Part shown: positions 17,679 to 25,860 of the stretch, in pieces | Numbering within the stretch: the stretch's first letter is position 1 | Layout of the letters: each line of letters starts with the position of its first letter | Position numbers and translations under genes: made by a program | The notes under the pieces: model-generated | What the model was told of the DNA's origin: nothing | The model's database searches: none | What the model saw: only the letters and a program-made list of their open reading frames with translations | Assembly (NCBI RefSeq): GCF_000502955.1 | Contig: NZ_AYWO01000003.1 | Coordinates: forward strand, 71,067-135,066 | Direction: 5' to 3' | DNA from: Mesorhizobium sp. LNHC252B00 | Lineage (GTDB): Bacteria; Pseudomonadota; Alphaproteobacteria; Rhizobiales; Rhizobiaceae | Length of the DNA stretch: 64,000 nt

Positions 17679-18602
17679 CTATTTTTGGTCCCGCGAAGGA
17701 ACCTGGTATTCCTCGGCCTTTGTGCCGCGCGTCACGATGACGGTCTTGAACTTCGGTTTCTCCGGCTCTTTCACCACGGCATCGAACAGCGAACCGGCAG
17801 CAGCCTGCACGTTCGAGGCGACCGATCCGCCGAACGAAGAGATGGTGGTGACGCCGCCCTTGCCGTCGCCACCTTCGCTGGCCGAGCGCAGCGACAGCGA
17901 CAGCGTGCCGACAGTGCGGGCCAGCGCCACTTTCTGCGCGCCGTCAGTCGTCACCTCGATGGTCACCGAATTGGAAATCTGCGGTGTCGTCTGGCGCTCA
18001 TCGGCACCCTGCCCGACGCTCAGCACCTTGGCATCGGCAACGACGATCTCGGAGGTGACCGTCGACCCGGCCGCTCCCTGTGCGTTCTTGGCCACTTCCT
18101 GGATTTCGCCGGCGTCGCGCGTCAGCACGACATCGACACGGTCGCCCGGCGTGACGAAGCCGCCGACACCGGCAATCTCGTCGGTGCGGATCGTCACAGC
18201 CCGCATCCCGGGCGTCATCATATTCGAAAGCGTCGCGCGGCCGTTTGGCCCCGACAGCTTGGTCAGCAGCAACGGTTCGTTGACCTCGATCGGCGACAGC
18301 ACCACGCGGCTGCCCTCGCCGAGCAAACCATCTATGGTGGCGAAGGCGCCCTGCGGCAGGGAATCCTGCGGCCATGGGATTTCGCTGAGCTTGGTGCGGT
18401 CGAGTTCCATGCCATAGCGCAACGGGGCATTCGCCACCACGATGGTCTTGAATGCGACCTTAGGGGCGACGGGTGCTGCGATCGACGCCGTCTTTTCGGA
18501 ATCGGCCTTGGCTTGACTCTTGACCCAGAAATCCGCGGCAAAGATCGAGATCGCGCCGAAAACGGCGGCGATGCCGATCATCGATATGGCCTTGCCCCTC
18601 AC
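17679..18602 (-). CDS. cpaB: Pilus assembly protein CpaB (RcpC), SAF domain
   Basis: About 307 residues: one N-terminal transmembrane helix (MIGIAAVFGAISIFAADF), a SAF/antifreeze-like domain starting TIVVANAPLRYGMELDRTKL and ending SPIEVNEPLLLTKLSG, and the RcpC domain with VTPGDRVDVVLTRD. CpaB connects the inner membrane to the secretin. I chose the GTG at 18602, with AGGGG 8 bases upstream and the usual short N-terminus. Alternatives are ATG 18659 and ATG 18581. The reading frame stays open far upstream, but that part is antisense to parE. This is the first gene of the pilus operon. Confidence 0.88.
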   Translation of the reverse strand: MRGKAISMIGIAAVFGAISIFAADFWVKSQAKADSEKTASIAAPVAPKVAFKTIVVANAPLRYGMELDRTKLSEIPWPQDSLPQGAFATIDGLLGEGSRVVLSPIEVNEPLLLTKLSGPNGRATLSNMMTPGMRAVTIRTDEIAGVGGFVTPGDRVDVVLTRDAGEIQEVAKNAQGAAGSTVTSEIVVADAKVLSVGQGADERQTTPQISNSVTIEVTTDGAQKVALARTVGTLSLSLRSASEGGDGKGGVTTISSFGGSVASNVQAAAGSLFDAVVKEPEKPKFKTVIVTRGTKAEEYQVPSRDQK

Positions 18603-18830
18603 GCCGAAACCCCTGATGCCCGCAGTTTCTTGTTTTGTTGGGCTCACGCTAGGCGGCATTGTTAAAGAATCAGGAATCTTGCGCGGACGCATTTGACCTA
18701 TTTCCGCCGGCTTGGTTATCGAATGGTTTTGGGGTAAGAGGGGCCGAATCCCCGAACGGAACAGGAACCTCGGTCGCTTGGCGCTGAAAAGCGTGGCAGT
18801 ATCGCGAGGTGATTCGCAGCACCGGACCCT

Positions 18831-20894
18831 ATGGCAGGCATGGACGACAGCAACGATCTTTTCGGCAATATGGACAAGCAGCCGCCGCCGGTTCGCACAC
18901 CAGCGCGCCCGGCGGATCCGCTGGTGCAAGCAACGAAGCGTCCTGCCGCGATAAAGGACGGCAGCGAGGGCTATAGCGCCGCCGACATCGAGGTGCTGGA
19001 AGGGCTGGAGCCGGTGCGCCGCCGGCCAGGCATGTATATCGGCGGCACCGACGACAAGGCGATGCACCATCTGTTCGCCGAGGTCATCGACAATTCGATG
19101 GACGAAGCGGTTGCCGGCCATGCCACCTTCATCGATGTCGAACTCTCGGCCGATGGTTATCTCGCCGTCACCGACAATGGCCGAGGCATTCCGGTCGATC
19201 CGCATCCGAAGTTCAAGAAGCCTGCGCTCGAAGTGATCATGACGACGCTGCATTCGGGCGGCAAGTTCGACTCGAAGGTCTACGAAACATCCGGCGGCCT
19301 GCATGGCGTCGGCGTTTCCGTGGTCAACGCGCTGTCGGACCATCTCGAGGTCGAAGTCGCGCGAGGCCGCCAACTCTATCGCCAGCGCTTCTCGCGCGGC
19401 GTTCCGGTAACCGGCCTCGAGCAGTTGGGCGAGGTTCACAACCGGCGCGGCACAAAAATCCGCTTTCACCCTGATGAGCAGATTTTCGGCAAGGGCGCGG
19501 CATTCGAACCGGCACGGCTCTACCGCATGACGCGCTCGAAGGCCTACCTGTTCGGCGGCGTCGAGATCCGCTGGACCTGCGATCCGTCGCTGATCAAGGA
19601 AAAGGACCAGACGCCGGCCAAGGCGGAGTTCCATTTTCCCGGCGGCCTGAAGGACTATCTCAAGGCATCGCTCGGCGACGATTTCCAGGTGACGCGCGAA
19701 ATCTTTGCCGGCAAGAGCGAGAAGCAAGGCGGCCATGGCTCGCTCGAATGGGCGGTGACCTGGTTCGGTGGCGACGGCTTCATCAATTCCTACTGCAACA
19801 CAATCCCAACCGGTGAAGGCGGCACACATGAGGCCGGCTTCCGCAATGTGCTGACGCGGGGCCTGCGCGCTTATGCCGATCTCGTCGGCAACAAACGCGC
19901 ATCCATCGTCACCTCGGAGGACGTCATGATCTCGGCGGCGGGCATGCTGTCGGTGTTCATCCGCGAGCCGGAATTCGTCGGCCAGACAAAGGACAGGCTG
20001 GCGACGATAGAGGCGATTCGGATTGTCGAGACCGCCATCCGCGATCCGTTCGATCATTGGCTGGCCGACAATCCGCAGGAAGCATCGAAGCTGCTCGAAT
20101 GGGTAATCGCGCGCGCCGACGAACGGGTGCGCCGGCGCCAGGAAAAGGAAGTTTCGCGCAAGAGCGCGGTGCGCAAATTGCGGCTGCCCGGCAAGCTCGC
20201 CGACTGCACGCAGAATGCCGCGGCCGGTGCCGAACTCTTCATCGTCGAAGGTGACTCGGCGGGCGGCTCGGCCAAGCAGGCGCGCGACCGCGCCAGCCAG
20301 GCGGTGCTGCCACTGCGCGGCAAGATCCTCAACGTCGCCAGCGCCGGCAACGACAAGCTTGCCGGCAACCAGCAGATTTCGGACCTGATCCAGGCGCTCG
20401 GCTGCGGTACGCGGTCGAAATATCGCGACGAGGATTTGCGCTACGACCGGGTCATCATCATGACCGACGCCGACGTCGACGGCGCCCACATAGCTTCGCT
20501 TCTGATCACCTTCTTCTACCAGGAAATGCCGGCGCTGGTGCGTGGCGGCCACCTTTATCTGGCGGTGCCGCCGCTTTACTCGATCAGGCAAGGCGGCAAG
20601 GTCGCCTATGCCCGGGACGACGCGCACAAGGACGAGCTGCTGCGCACCGAGTTCACCGGGCGCGGCAAGGTCGAGCTAGGCCGCTTCAAGGGTCTGGGCG
20701 AGATGATGGCCGCGCAGCTCAAGGAAACCACCATGGACCCGAAAAAGCGCACGCTGCTTCGGATCGATGTGATCGACGCCGAGGCAGCGACCAAGGATGC
20801 CGTCGATGCGTTGATGGGCACCAAGCCGGAAGCGCGCTTCCGCTTCATCCAGGAACGCGCCGAATTCGCCGAAACGGAAGTGCTGGATATCTAG
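18831..20894 (+). CDS. parE: DNA topoisomerase IV subunit B
   Basis: A 687-residue ATPase subunit that with ParC decatenates daughter chromosomes. GHKL ATP-binding motifs are intact: DNSMDEAVAGHA, TDNGRGIPVDPHPK and GLHGVGVSVVNALSD. The TOPRIM part has EGDSAGGSAKQARDR and MTDADVDGAHI. It lacks the insert found in GyrB of many proteobacteria, and the length suits ParE. The start may be 18831 or ATG 18840. It is divergent from cpaB across about 230 bases. Confidence 0.93.
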   Translation: MAGMDDSNDLFGNMDKQPPPVRTPARPADPLVQATKRPAAIKDGSEGYSAADIEVLEGLEPVRRRPGMYIGGTDDKAMHHLFAEVIDNSMDEAVAGHATFIDVELSADGYLAVTDNGRGIPVDPHPKFKKPALEVIMTTLHSGGKFDSKVYETSGGLHGVGVSVVNALSDHLEVEVARGRQLYRQRFSRGVPVTGLEQLGEVHNRRGTKIRFHPDEQIFGKGAAFEPARLYRMTRSKAYLFGGVEIRWTCDPSLIKEKDQTPAKAEFHFPGGLKDYLKASLGDDFQVTREIFAGKSEKQGGHGSLEWAVTWFGGDGFINSYCNTIPTGEGGTHEAGFRNVLTRGLRAYADLVGNKRASIVTSEDVMISAAGMLSVFIREPEFVGQTKDRLATIEAIRIVETAIRDPFDHWLADNPQEASKLLEWVIARADERVRRRQEKEVSRKSAVRKLRLPGKLADCTQNAAAGAELFIVEGDSAGGSAKQARDRASQAVLPLRGKILNVASAGNDKLAGNQQISDLIQALGCGTRSKYRDEDLRYDRVIIMTDADVDGAHIASLLITFFYQEMPALVRGGHLYLAVPPLYSIRQGGKVAYARDDAHKDELLRTEFTGRGKVELGRFKGLGEMMAAQLKETTMDPKKRTLLRIDVIDAEAATKDAVDALMGTKPEARFRFIQERAEFAETEVLDI

Positions 20895-20939
20895 CCTCCC
20901 GCCGGTCCATAACAAGGCTCCAGTTTCGGAGACGTGCAT

Positions 20940-23006
20940 GTGACCTGGAGGCGGCTGAAAGATCATTTCGAGACCAGTTTCGCCGCGCTAACGCAACCGA
21001 CGCGTTCGGATTGGATTTTCGCCCTGCGCACTGTTTCGGCCGGCCTGATCGCGCTGCTGGCCGCCTATGCGTTGAAGCTCGACCACCCGCAATGGGCCAT
21101 GATGACGGTGTTCATCGTCGCCCAGCCGGTTGCCGGCATGGTGCTGGCGAAGGGCTTCTACCGATTGCTCGGCACGCTGGTCGGCGGCATGGCTGCGATA
21201 AGCATCACCACGGTGTTCGGCACCGGCCCCTGGGTATTGGTGACGGTGCTTGCCCTTTGGATCGGCATCTGCACCTTCGTCTCGTCGCTGCTGCGCAATC
21301 CCGAAGCCTATGGCGCCGCCCTTGCCGGCTACACCGCGATGATCATCGGCCTGCCCGCCTTCGGACAGCCGCACCTCGTCGTCGACCTCGCGGTCGCGAG
21401 ATGCGCCGAGATCGTGCTCGGCATTATCTGCGCCGGCCTGACCAGCCGGCTGATCTTGCCAAAGCTGGCCAGCAACGCCATCGTCTCGCGGCTGAAACGC
21501 TGCATTCTCGATCTTGCGACTTACGCCGGCGGCGCGTTCTCCGGCGGCGATCCTGCAACGCTGTCCGGCCTGCACCGAAAGCTGGTCGCCGACACCCAGA
21601 CGCTCGGCGAGATGCGCGCCTATGCCAGGCTGGAAGCGCCGAGCTTTGCGCCGCGCTCCCATCCGGTCCGACGCACCATCGGACAGCTGCTCTCGGCCCT
21701 CTCGGCGGCACGCGCGCTGCATTCGCACGCTGCCCCTAAGAACGCCGCACTCATCCCGGTGCGATCGGAATTGCACGCCCTTGTCAGCGAACTGGCTGCG
21801 AAACCCGGCGCGCTGGACGACACCGCGCCCTGGATGACGCGACTTGACGCCATTTCAGCCAAGGCCCGGCAAATGCCCGATGCCCCGACCGATCAGGGCG
21901 ACGACTGGGTCGGCACCATCACCCGCCTTACTATCGCCGCCGATTTCGCCGAGGCGTTCAAGCAGGTGCTGCGCGGCCTCGATGCCTTGCGCGCGCCCGC
22001 CACGCGCCCGGTCCGGGGCAGCAGGCAGCCCGCGCTGGTGGTGCATCGCGACTACTCCGGCGCATCGCGCAATGCCGTGCGCGCTGCCTTGGCCACCTTG
22101 CTGGTCGCCGCCTTCTGGCTGACGACGAAATGGTCGGAAGCGGCCGGCACGGTCATTCTCGTTGCCGTCGTATCCAGCCTGTTTGCGGCCCGTCCCGACC
22201 CTGTGCAGGTCGCCTGGGGGTTCTTCAAGGGAACGTTGCTCGCTTTGCCCTTTGCCTTTCTTGTCGGCCAGATCGCGTTGCCCGCCTTGCCCGGCTTCGG
22301 CTGGTTCATGCTGTTTGTCGTGCCGATCCTGGTGCCCACGGCGCTGGCGATGGCCAATCCACGCTATGTCGGCGTGGCGACGGCCTTCGCCATCAACTTC
22401 CTCGCCTTCCTCAGTCCGCATCAGGCGATGACCTACGATCCCGGCCCCTTCTTCGCCGGTTCGGCATCGATCCTGGTCGGCATTCTGCTGGCGATCGGCG
22501 TCTTCATCGTCGTGTTGCCCGCCGATCCGTGGCTCGCGGCCAACCGCATCGTGCGCGCCATGCGCGAGGATTTGGCGCGGCTTTGCCTGCATGAGCGTGT
22601 GCCGAGGCGCTCGGCCTTCGAGAGCCTCGCCTATGATCGCATCAACCAGTTGATGCCTCTGGTGCAGAATGCCGGCAGCAGGGGCGATGCTGTCTTAGGC
22701 GGCGGCGTCGCCGCCGTCACCGTCGGCTTGGAGATCCTCCGGCTGCGCGGAGCAAGCCAAAGCCATGCCATCCCATCGGAGACCGCGGTTTCGATCACCA
22801 ACTTCCTGCGGGCGCTGGCGCGCGAACTGCTCTTTCGCGCCCTCGGCGATCCGCAGACGTCGACCGTCGCCGTCGCCCGCCAATATGCGGCAAACATCGC
22901 CCAGCGAAACGGCACCGGCGAATTGCTGCAGATAGCGGTATCGCTGCGCATCATCGCCGCGGCGATGGAGGATTTCCCGGATTTCTTCACGAAGGGTCAA
23001 AACTAG
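20940..23006 (+). CDS. FUSC family inner-membrane transporter
   Basis: A 688-residue protein with two similar blocks of transmembrane helices (about residues 25-165 and 380-530), each followed by a soluble region, the standard FUSC/aromatic-acid-exporter layout. The first block has ALKLDHPQWAMMTVFIVAQP. I set the start at GTG 20940 because GGAG at 20928-20931 is eight bases away; GTG 20934 is too close. The substrate is unknown; relatives export aromatic acids or confer fusaric acid resistance. It lies 45 bases after parE. Confidence 0.88.
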   Translation: MTWRRLKDHFETSFAALTQPTRSDWIFALRTVSAGLIALLAAYALKLDHPQWAMMTVFIVAQPVAGMVLAKGFYRLLGTLVGGMAAISITTVFGTGPWVLVTVLALWIGICTFVSSLLRNPEAYGAALAGYTAMIIGLPAFGQPHLVVDLAVARCAEIVLGIICAGLTSRLILPKLASNAIVSRLKRCILDLATYAGGAFSGGDPATLSGLHRKLVADTQTLGEMRAYARLEAPSFAPRSHPVRRTIGQLLSALSAARALHSHAAPKNAALIPVRSELHALVSELAAKPGALDDTAPWMTRLDAISAKARQMPDAPTDQGDDWVGTITRLTIAADFAEAFKQVLRGLDALRAPATRPVRGSRQPALVVHRDYSGASRNAVRAALATLLVAAFWLTTKWSEAAGTVILVAVVSSLFAARPDPVQVAWGFFKGTLLALPFAFLVGQIALPALPGFGWFMLFVVPILVPTALAMANPRYVGVATAFAINFLAFLSPHQAMTYDPGPFFAGSASILVGILLAIGVFIVVLPADPWLAANRIVRAMREDLARLCLHERVPRRSAFESLAYDRINQLMPLVQNAGSRGDAVLGGGVAAVTVGLEILRLRGASQSHAIPSETAVSITNFLRALARELLFRALGDPQTSTVAVARQYAANIAQRNGTGELLQIAVSLRIIAAAMEDFPDFFTKGQN

Positions 23007-23146
23007 CGTGCCCAAGTGTGTCGAGATTCGGTCAGGCCGAGCCGAGAATGGCGGGTTCCGAGAACCGGAGCGGAGCGTACTTTTGTGAGCACCGGAAGCG
23101 CAGGGAACCGTCATTCGCAGGCCGGCATCACCTGAATATCGATACT

Positions 23147-24268
23147 TTAGGCGGCGGCGATCGCCAGCGCATGGCCCCGCGCGTTCTCGCGCAGCGCGTC
23201 GAGATGGATCGACTTGACCAGCGCGGCCAGATCGCCTTCCGCCGACTGTCCACCCACTTCCTTGAGCATCAGCCAGCTGACCTCCTGCACACCGGCGACG
23301 CGCTTGCCGTTGGCGACCTCGCGCCAGATCTTCAATGCGCGCAGGATGATGGCGTGTGTGGCGGCGGCGAGGCCGGCGCTGCGGAACAACGCCTGCAGGG
23401 CGACATCGTGCCCGCCGGCAAGCAGCGCCCTCACCCTTTGTTCGGACTGCTGGCTGAGCGCGACCAGCGCCGAGCCGAAGAAATCGACCTTGCCGTGCGC
23501 GATGGTGCGGATGAGGAAGCTGGCGGTGAGATCGCCGCGCAGCCTGAGATGCTCGATCAGTGCGGCATGTTCTTCCTGGCGCGTGCCCTCGATCAGCGTC
23601 ACCGAAGCCTTGACGCAGGCATCGCGCATGACGCGGTCGGCGCGCGCCGCGCCCATCATTGCCATGACCAACGGCGACGTTTTCAGCATCTCGCCGAGCT
23701 TGACGAGCAGCATATGCCGACAGTCGGCAGGCAGCCGGGCGTCCGATATCAGCGCCTCACGAACCAGAGGCAGATGGCCGTGGCGTTCAGCCATGCGGCG
23801 GAAGCTGAGCGAGGCGATGTCGGCGCCGCTGTTGGCGAGCAACACGGCGCAGGCTTCGGCCTCGCCGATCTCGGCGATCGCGGCCGACAGCGCCATCGAG
23901 ACGACCGGCCGGTCGGCGATCAGTCTCTGCGTCACCTTCGGACTTGAGGCTACGCGGTTGATCAGATCGGCGTCGGTAAGCAGCGGCGAACGCGCCAGTA
24001 CCATGCCGGCGACTTCCGGCTGGTCGGAGGCCAGCACACTGATGATCTGCAATGGCGCGTGGTGGCTCATCGACAGTGCCTCGGCCATCGCCAGCCGCAC
24101 CTTCGACGAAGCATCGTCGAGCAACAGCGTCAGCGCCGCCTCCGCGGCGCAACGGTCCTCGAACGGCAGGTCGGAATTGACGTAGGCTCGGGCCAGCGCG
24201 CTTGCCGCGGCGGCGCGCTCTGTCACCCTGGCCGTGCAAATCCATCTCAAAAAATGCGAAACAACCAT
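23147..24268 (-). CDS. DUF2336 domain-containing protein
   Basis: A 373-residue soluble, alpha-helical, HEAT-like protein. The N-terminal region matches the DUF2336 pattern: CAAEAALTLLLDDASSKVRLAMAEALS, then SDQPEVAGMVLARSPLLTDADLI. DUF2336 proteins are almost confined to alphaproteobacteria and their role is not established. It converges with the FUSC gene and is divergent from the MaoC gene. Confidence 0.85.
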   Translation of the reverse strand: MVVSHFLRWICTARVTERAAAASALARAYVNSDLPFEDRCAAEAALTLLLDDASSKVRLAMAEALSMSHHAPLQIISVLASDQPEVAGMVLARSPLLTDADLINRVASSPKVTQRLIADRPVVSMALSAAIAEIGEAEACAVLLANSGADIASLSFRRMAERHGHLPLVREALISDARLPADCRHMLLVKLGEMLKTSPLVMAMMGAARADRVMRDACVKASVTLIEGTRQEEHAALIEHLRLRGDLTASFLIRTIAHGKVDFFGSALVALSQQSEQRVRALLAGGHDVALQALFRSAGLAAATHAIILRALKIWREVANGKRVAGVQEVSWLMLKEVGGQSAEGDLAALVKSIHLDALRENARGHALAIAAA

Positions 24269-24419
24269 GCCGCCTGCTTACGCCCCTTGCCAGAACGGTC
24301 CTGGCCCCGTGGAGACGGTAGGCAGAAATGGTTTACGAACGGTTCACCATGTTCATTAACTGGCTTGCGAGCGCTGGGTGCAGCGCATATCAACCGTCAG
24401 CTAGTGGAGGCGAGAGAAA

Positions 24420-24872
24420 ATGGCCGGGCTTTATCTCCAGGAGTTCGTTGTCGGCCACGTCTTCCAGCACACGCTGCGCAAGACCGTCACCGAAAGCGAT
24501 AACATGCTGTTTTCGGTCATGACGCTGAACCCGCAGCCGCTGCACATCGACTTCGACTTCGCCGCCAAAAGCGAGTGGGGCAAGCCGCTGGTCAACTCGC
24601 TGTTCACGCTCGGCCTGATGATCGGCATTTCGGTCAACGACATCACCGTCGGCACAACGGTCGCCAATCTCGGCATGAAGGAAACCGTGTTTCCGCATCC
24701 GGTCTTCCATGGCGACACCATCCGGGTCGAGACAACAGTCATCTCGGTACGCGAGTCCAGGTCGAAACCCGATCGCGGCATCGTCGAATTCGAGCATCGC
24801 GCCTACAACCAGCACGGCGATCTCGTCGCCAAATGCACGCGGCAAGCGATGATGCTGAAGAAGGCGACCTGA
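24420..24872 (+). CDS. MaoC family dehydratase (hot-dog fold enoyl-CoA hydratase-like)
   Basis: A 150-residue single hot-dog domain. The hydratase signature includes NPQPLHIDFDFAAKSEWGKPLVNSLFTL, with the conserved D/H pair near residues 42-44, and FHGDTIRVETTV. It is three bases upstream of a CoA-ester lyase. Such pairs act together on C4/C5 hydroxyacyl-CoA esters, for example mesaconyl-CoA hydration followed by cleavage of the malyl-type thioester. The exact substrate is inferred from the pairing only. Confidence 0.88.
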   Translation: MAGLYLQEFVVGHVFQHTLRKTVTESDNMLFSVMTLNPQPLHIDFDFAAKSEWGKPLVNSLFTLGLMIGISVNDITVGTTVANLGMKETVFPHPVFHGDTIRVETTVISVRESRSKPDRGIVEFEHRAYNQHGDLVAKCTRQAMMLKKAT

Positions 24873-24875
24873 AAC

Positions 24876-25757
24876 ATGCGTTCACTGCTATTTGTCCCCG
24901 GCGATTCCCAGAAGAAGCTGGAAAAGGGTTTTGGAGCCGGTGCCGACGTGGTCATCGTCGACCTCGAGGATTCCGTGGCGCCGCACAACAAGGCGCTGGC
25001 GCGCGAAGTGGCGGCGCGCTTCATCGTCGAACGCAGGGCGCAAACCAGCTCAGTCATCTATGTCAGGGTCAACGATCTGTCGACCGGGCTGACCGATGAC
25101 GACCTGGCGGCATTGGTGCCGGCAAGACCCGACGGCATCATGCTGCCCAAGTCGAACAGCGGCCAGGATGTGCAGCATCTCTCGGCAAAGCTCAGGGTGC
25201 ACGAGGCCGAAAACGGCCTGGCCGATGGCGCGATCAAGATCCTGCCGATCATCACCGAAATGCCGGCAGGCGTGCTGGCGGCCGCGACCTATGCCGGAAC
25301 AAGCGCGCGGCTTGCCGGTCTCACCTGGGGAGCGGAAGATCTGTCGGCGGCGATTGGTGCACGTGCGGTCCGCGACGAGCATGGCCGCTACACCGACGTT
25401 TTCCGCCACGCTCGTATCATGACCATACTCGCCGCTGCCGCGGCAGAGGTTGCGGCGATCGACACCGTCTTCCCGAATTTTCGCGACATGGCCGCCTTCA
25501 AAGCGGAATGCACTGAAGCCGAGCGCGACGGCTTCACCGGCAAGATGGCGATCCACCCCGACCAGGTGCCGGTCATCAACGCCGCCTTCACGCCGTCAGT
25601 CGAGGCGGTGAGGCAATCGACGGCAATCGTCGCGGCGTTCCAGGCGGCGGGAAATCCCGGCGTCGTCGGCATCGACGGCAAGATGTACGACCGCCCGCAT
25701 CTGCGGCTGGCCGAGCGGCTTCTGGCGCGTGCCGGAGCGGCCGGCGTTTCCGCTTAG
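24876..25757 (+). CDS. CoA ester lyase of the HpcH/HpaI (CitE-like) family
   Basis: A 293-residue TIM-barrel lyase. Family motifs are RSLLFVPGDSQKKLEKGF at the N-terminus, VIVDLEDSVAPHNKALARE (metal and CoA region), LPIITEMPAGVL and LTWGAEDLSAAIGA, then KMAIHPDQVPVINAAF. It probably splits a beta-hydroxyacyl-CoA such as malyl-, beta-methylmalyl- or citramalyl-CoA into acetyl- or propionyl-CoA and a 2-oxo acid. It is cotranscribed with the MaoC gene. Confidence 0.9.
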   Translation: MRSLLFVPGDSQKKLEKGFGAGADVVIVDLEDSVAPHNKALAREVAARFIVERRAQTSSVIYVRVNDLSTGLTDDDLAALVPARPDGIMLPKSNSGQDVQHLSAKLRVHEAENGLADGAIKILPIITEMPAGVLAAATYAGTSARLAGLTWGAEDLSAAIGARAVRDEHGRYTDVFRHARIMTILAAAAAEVAAIDTVFPNFRDMAAFKAECTEAERDGFTGKMAIHPDQVPVINAAFTPSVEAVRQSTAIVAAFQAAGNPGVVGIDGKMYDRPHLRLAERLLARAGAAGVSA

Positions 25758-25815
25758 AGCCATTTTCAGGAAAAGTGTGAAACCGTTTCTGTCCGAGTTG
25801 CGTCAAAACAGGGCA
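25757..25815. repeat. Dispersed intergenic repeat, family B copy 2 (short)
   Basis: AGAGCCATTTTCAGGAAAAGTGTGAA, then CCGTTTCTGTCCGAGTTGCGTCAAAACA, matches the 9705-9790 element in order but lacks its central hairpin. It begins at the stop codon of the CoA-ester lyase gene and ends before the stop of the convergent channel gene. Confidence 0.6.
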
Positions 25816-25860
25816 TTCGACCGGTTTGGCGTTTTCGTGAAACGACGGATCGCCCTGCTC

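Noticed and set aside
18660..20627. Long minus-strand open frame running upstream of cpaB
   Set aside because: It is antisense to parE, whose motifs are complete; the protein it would give is Arg/His/Ala-rich with no domain. Only the part from about 18602 down is cpaB.
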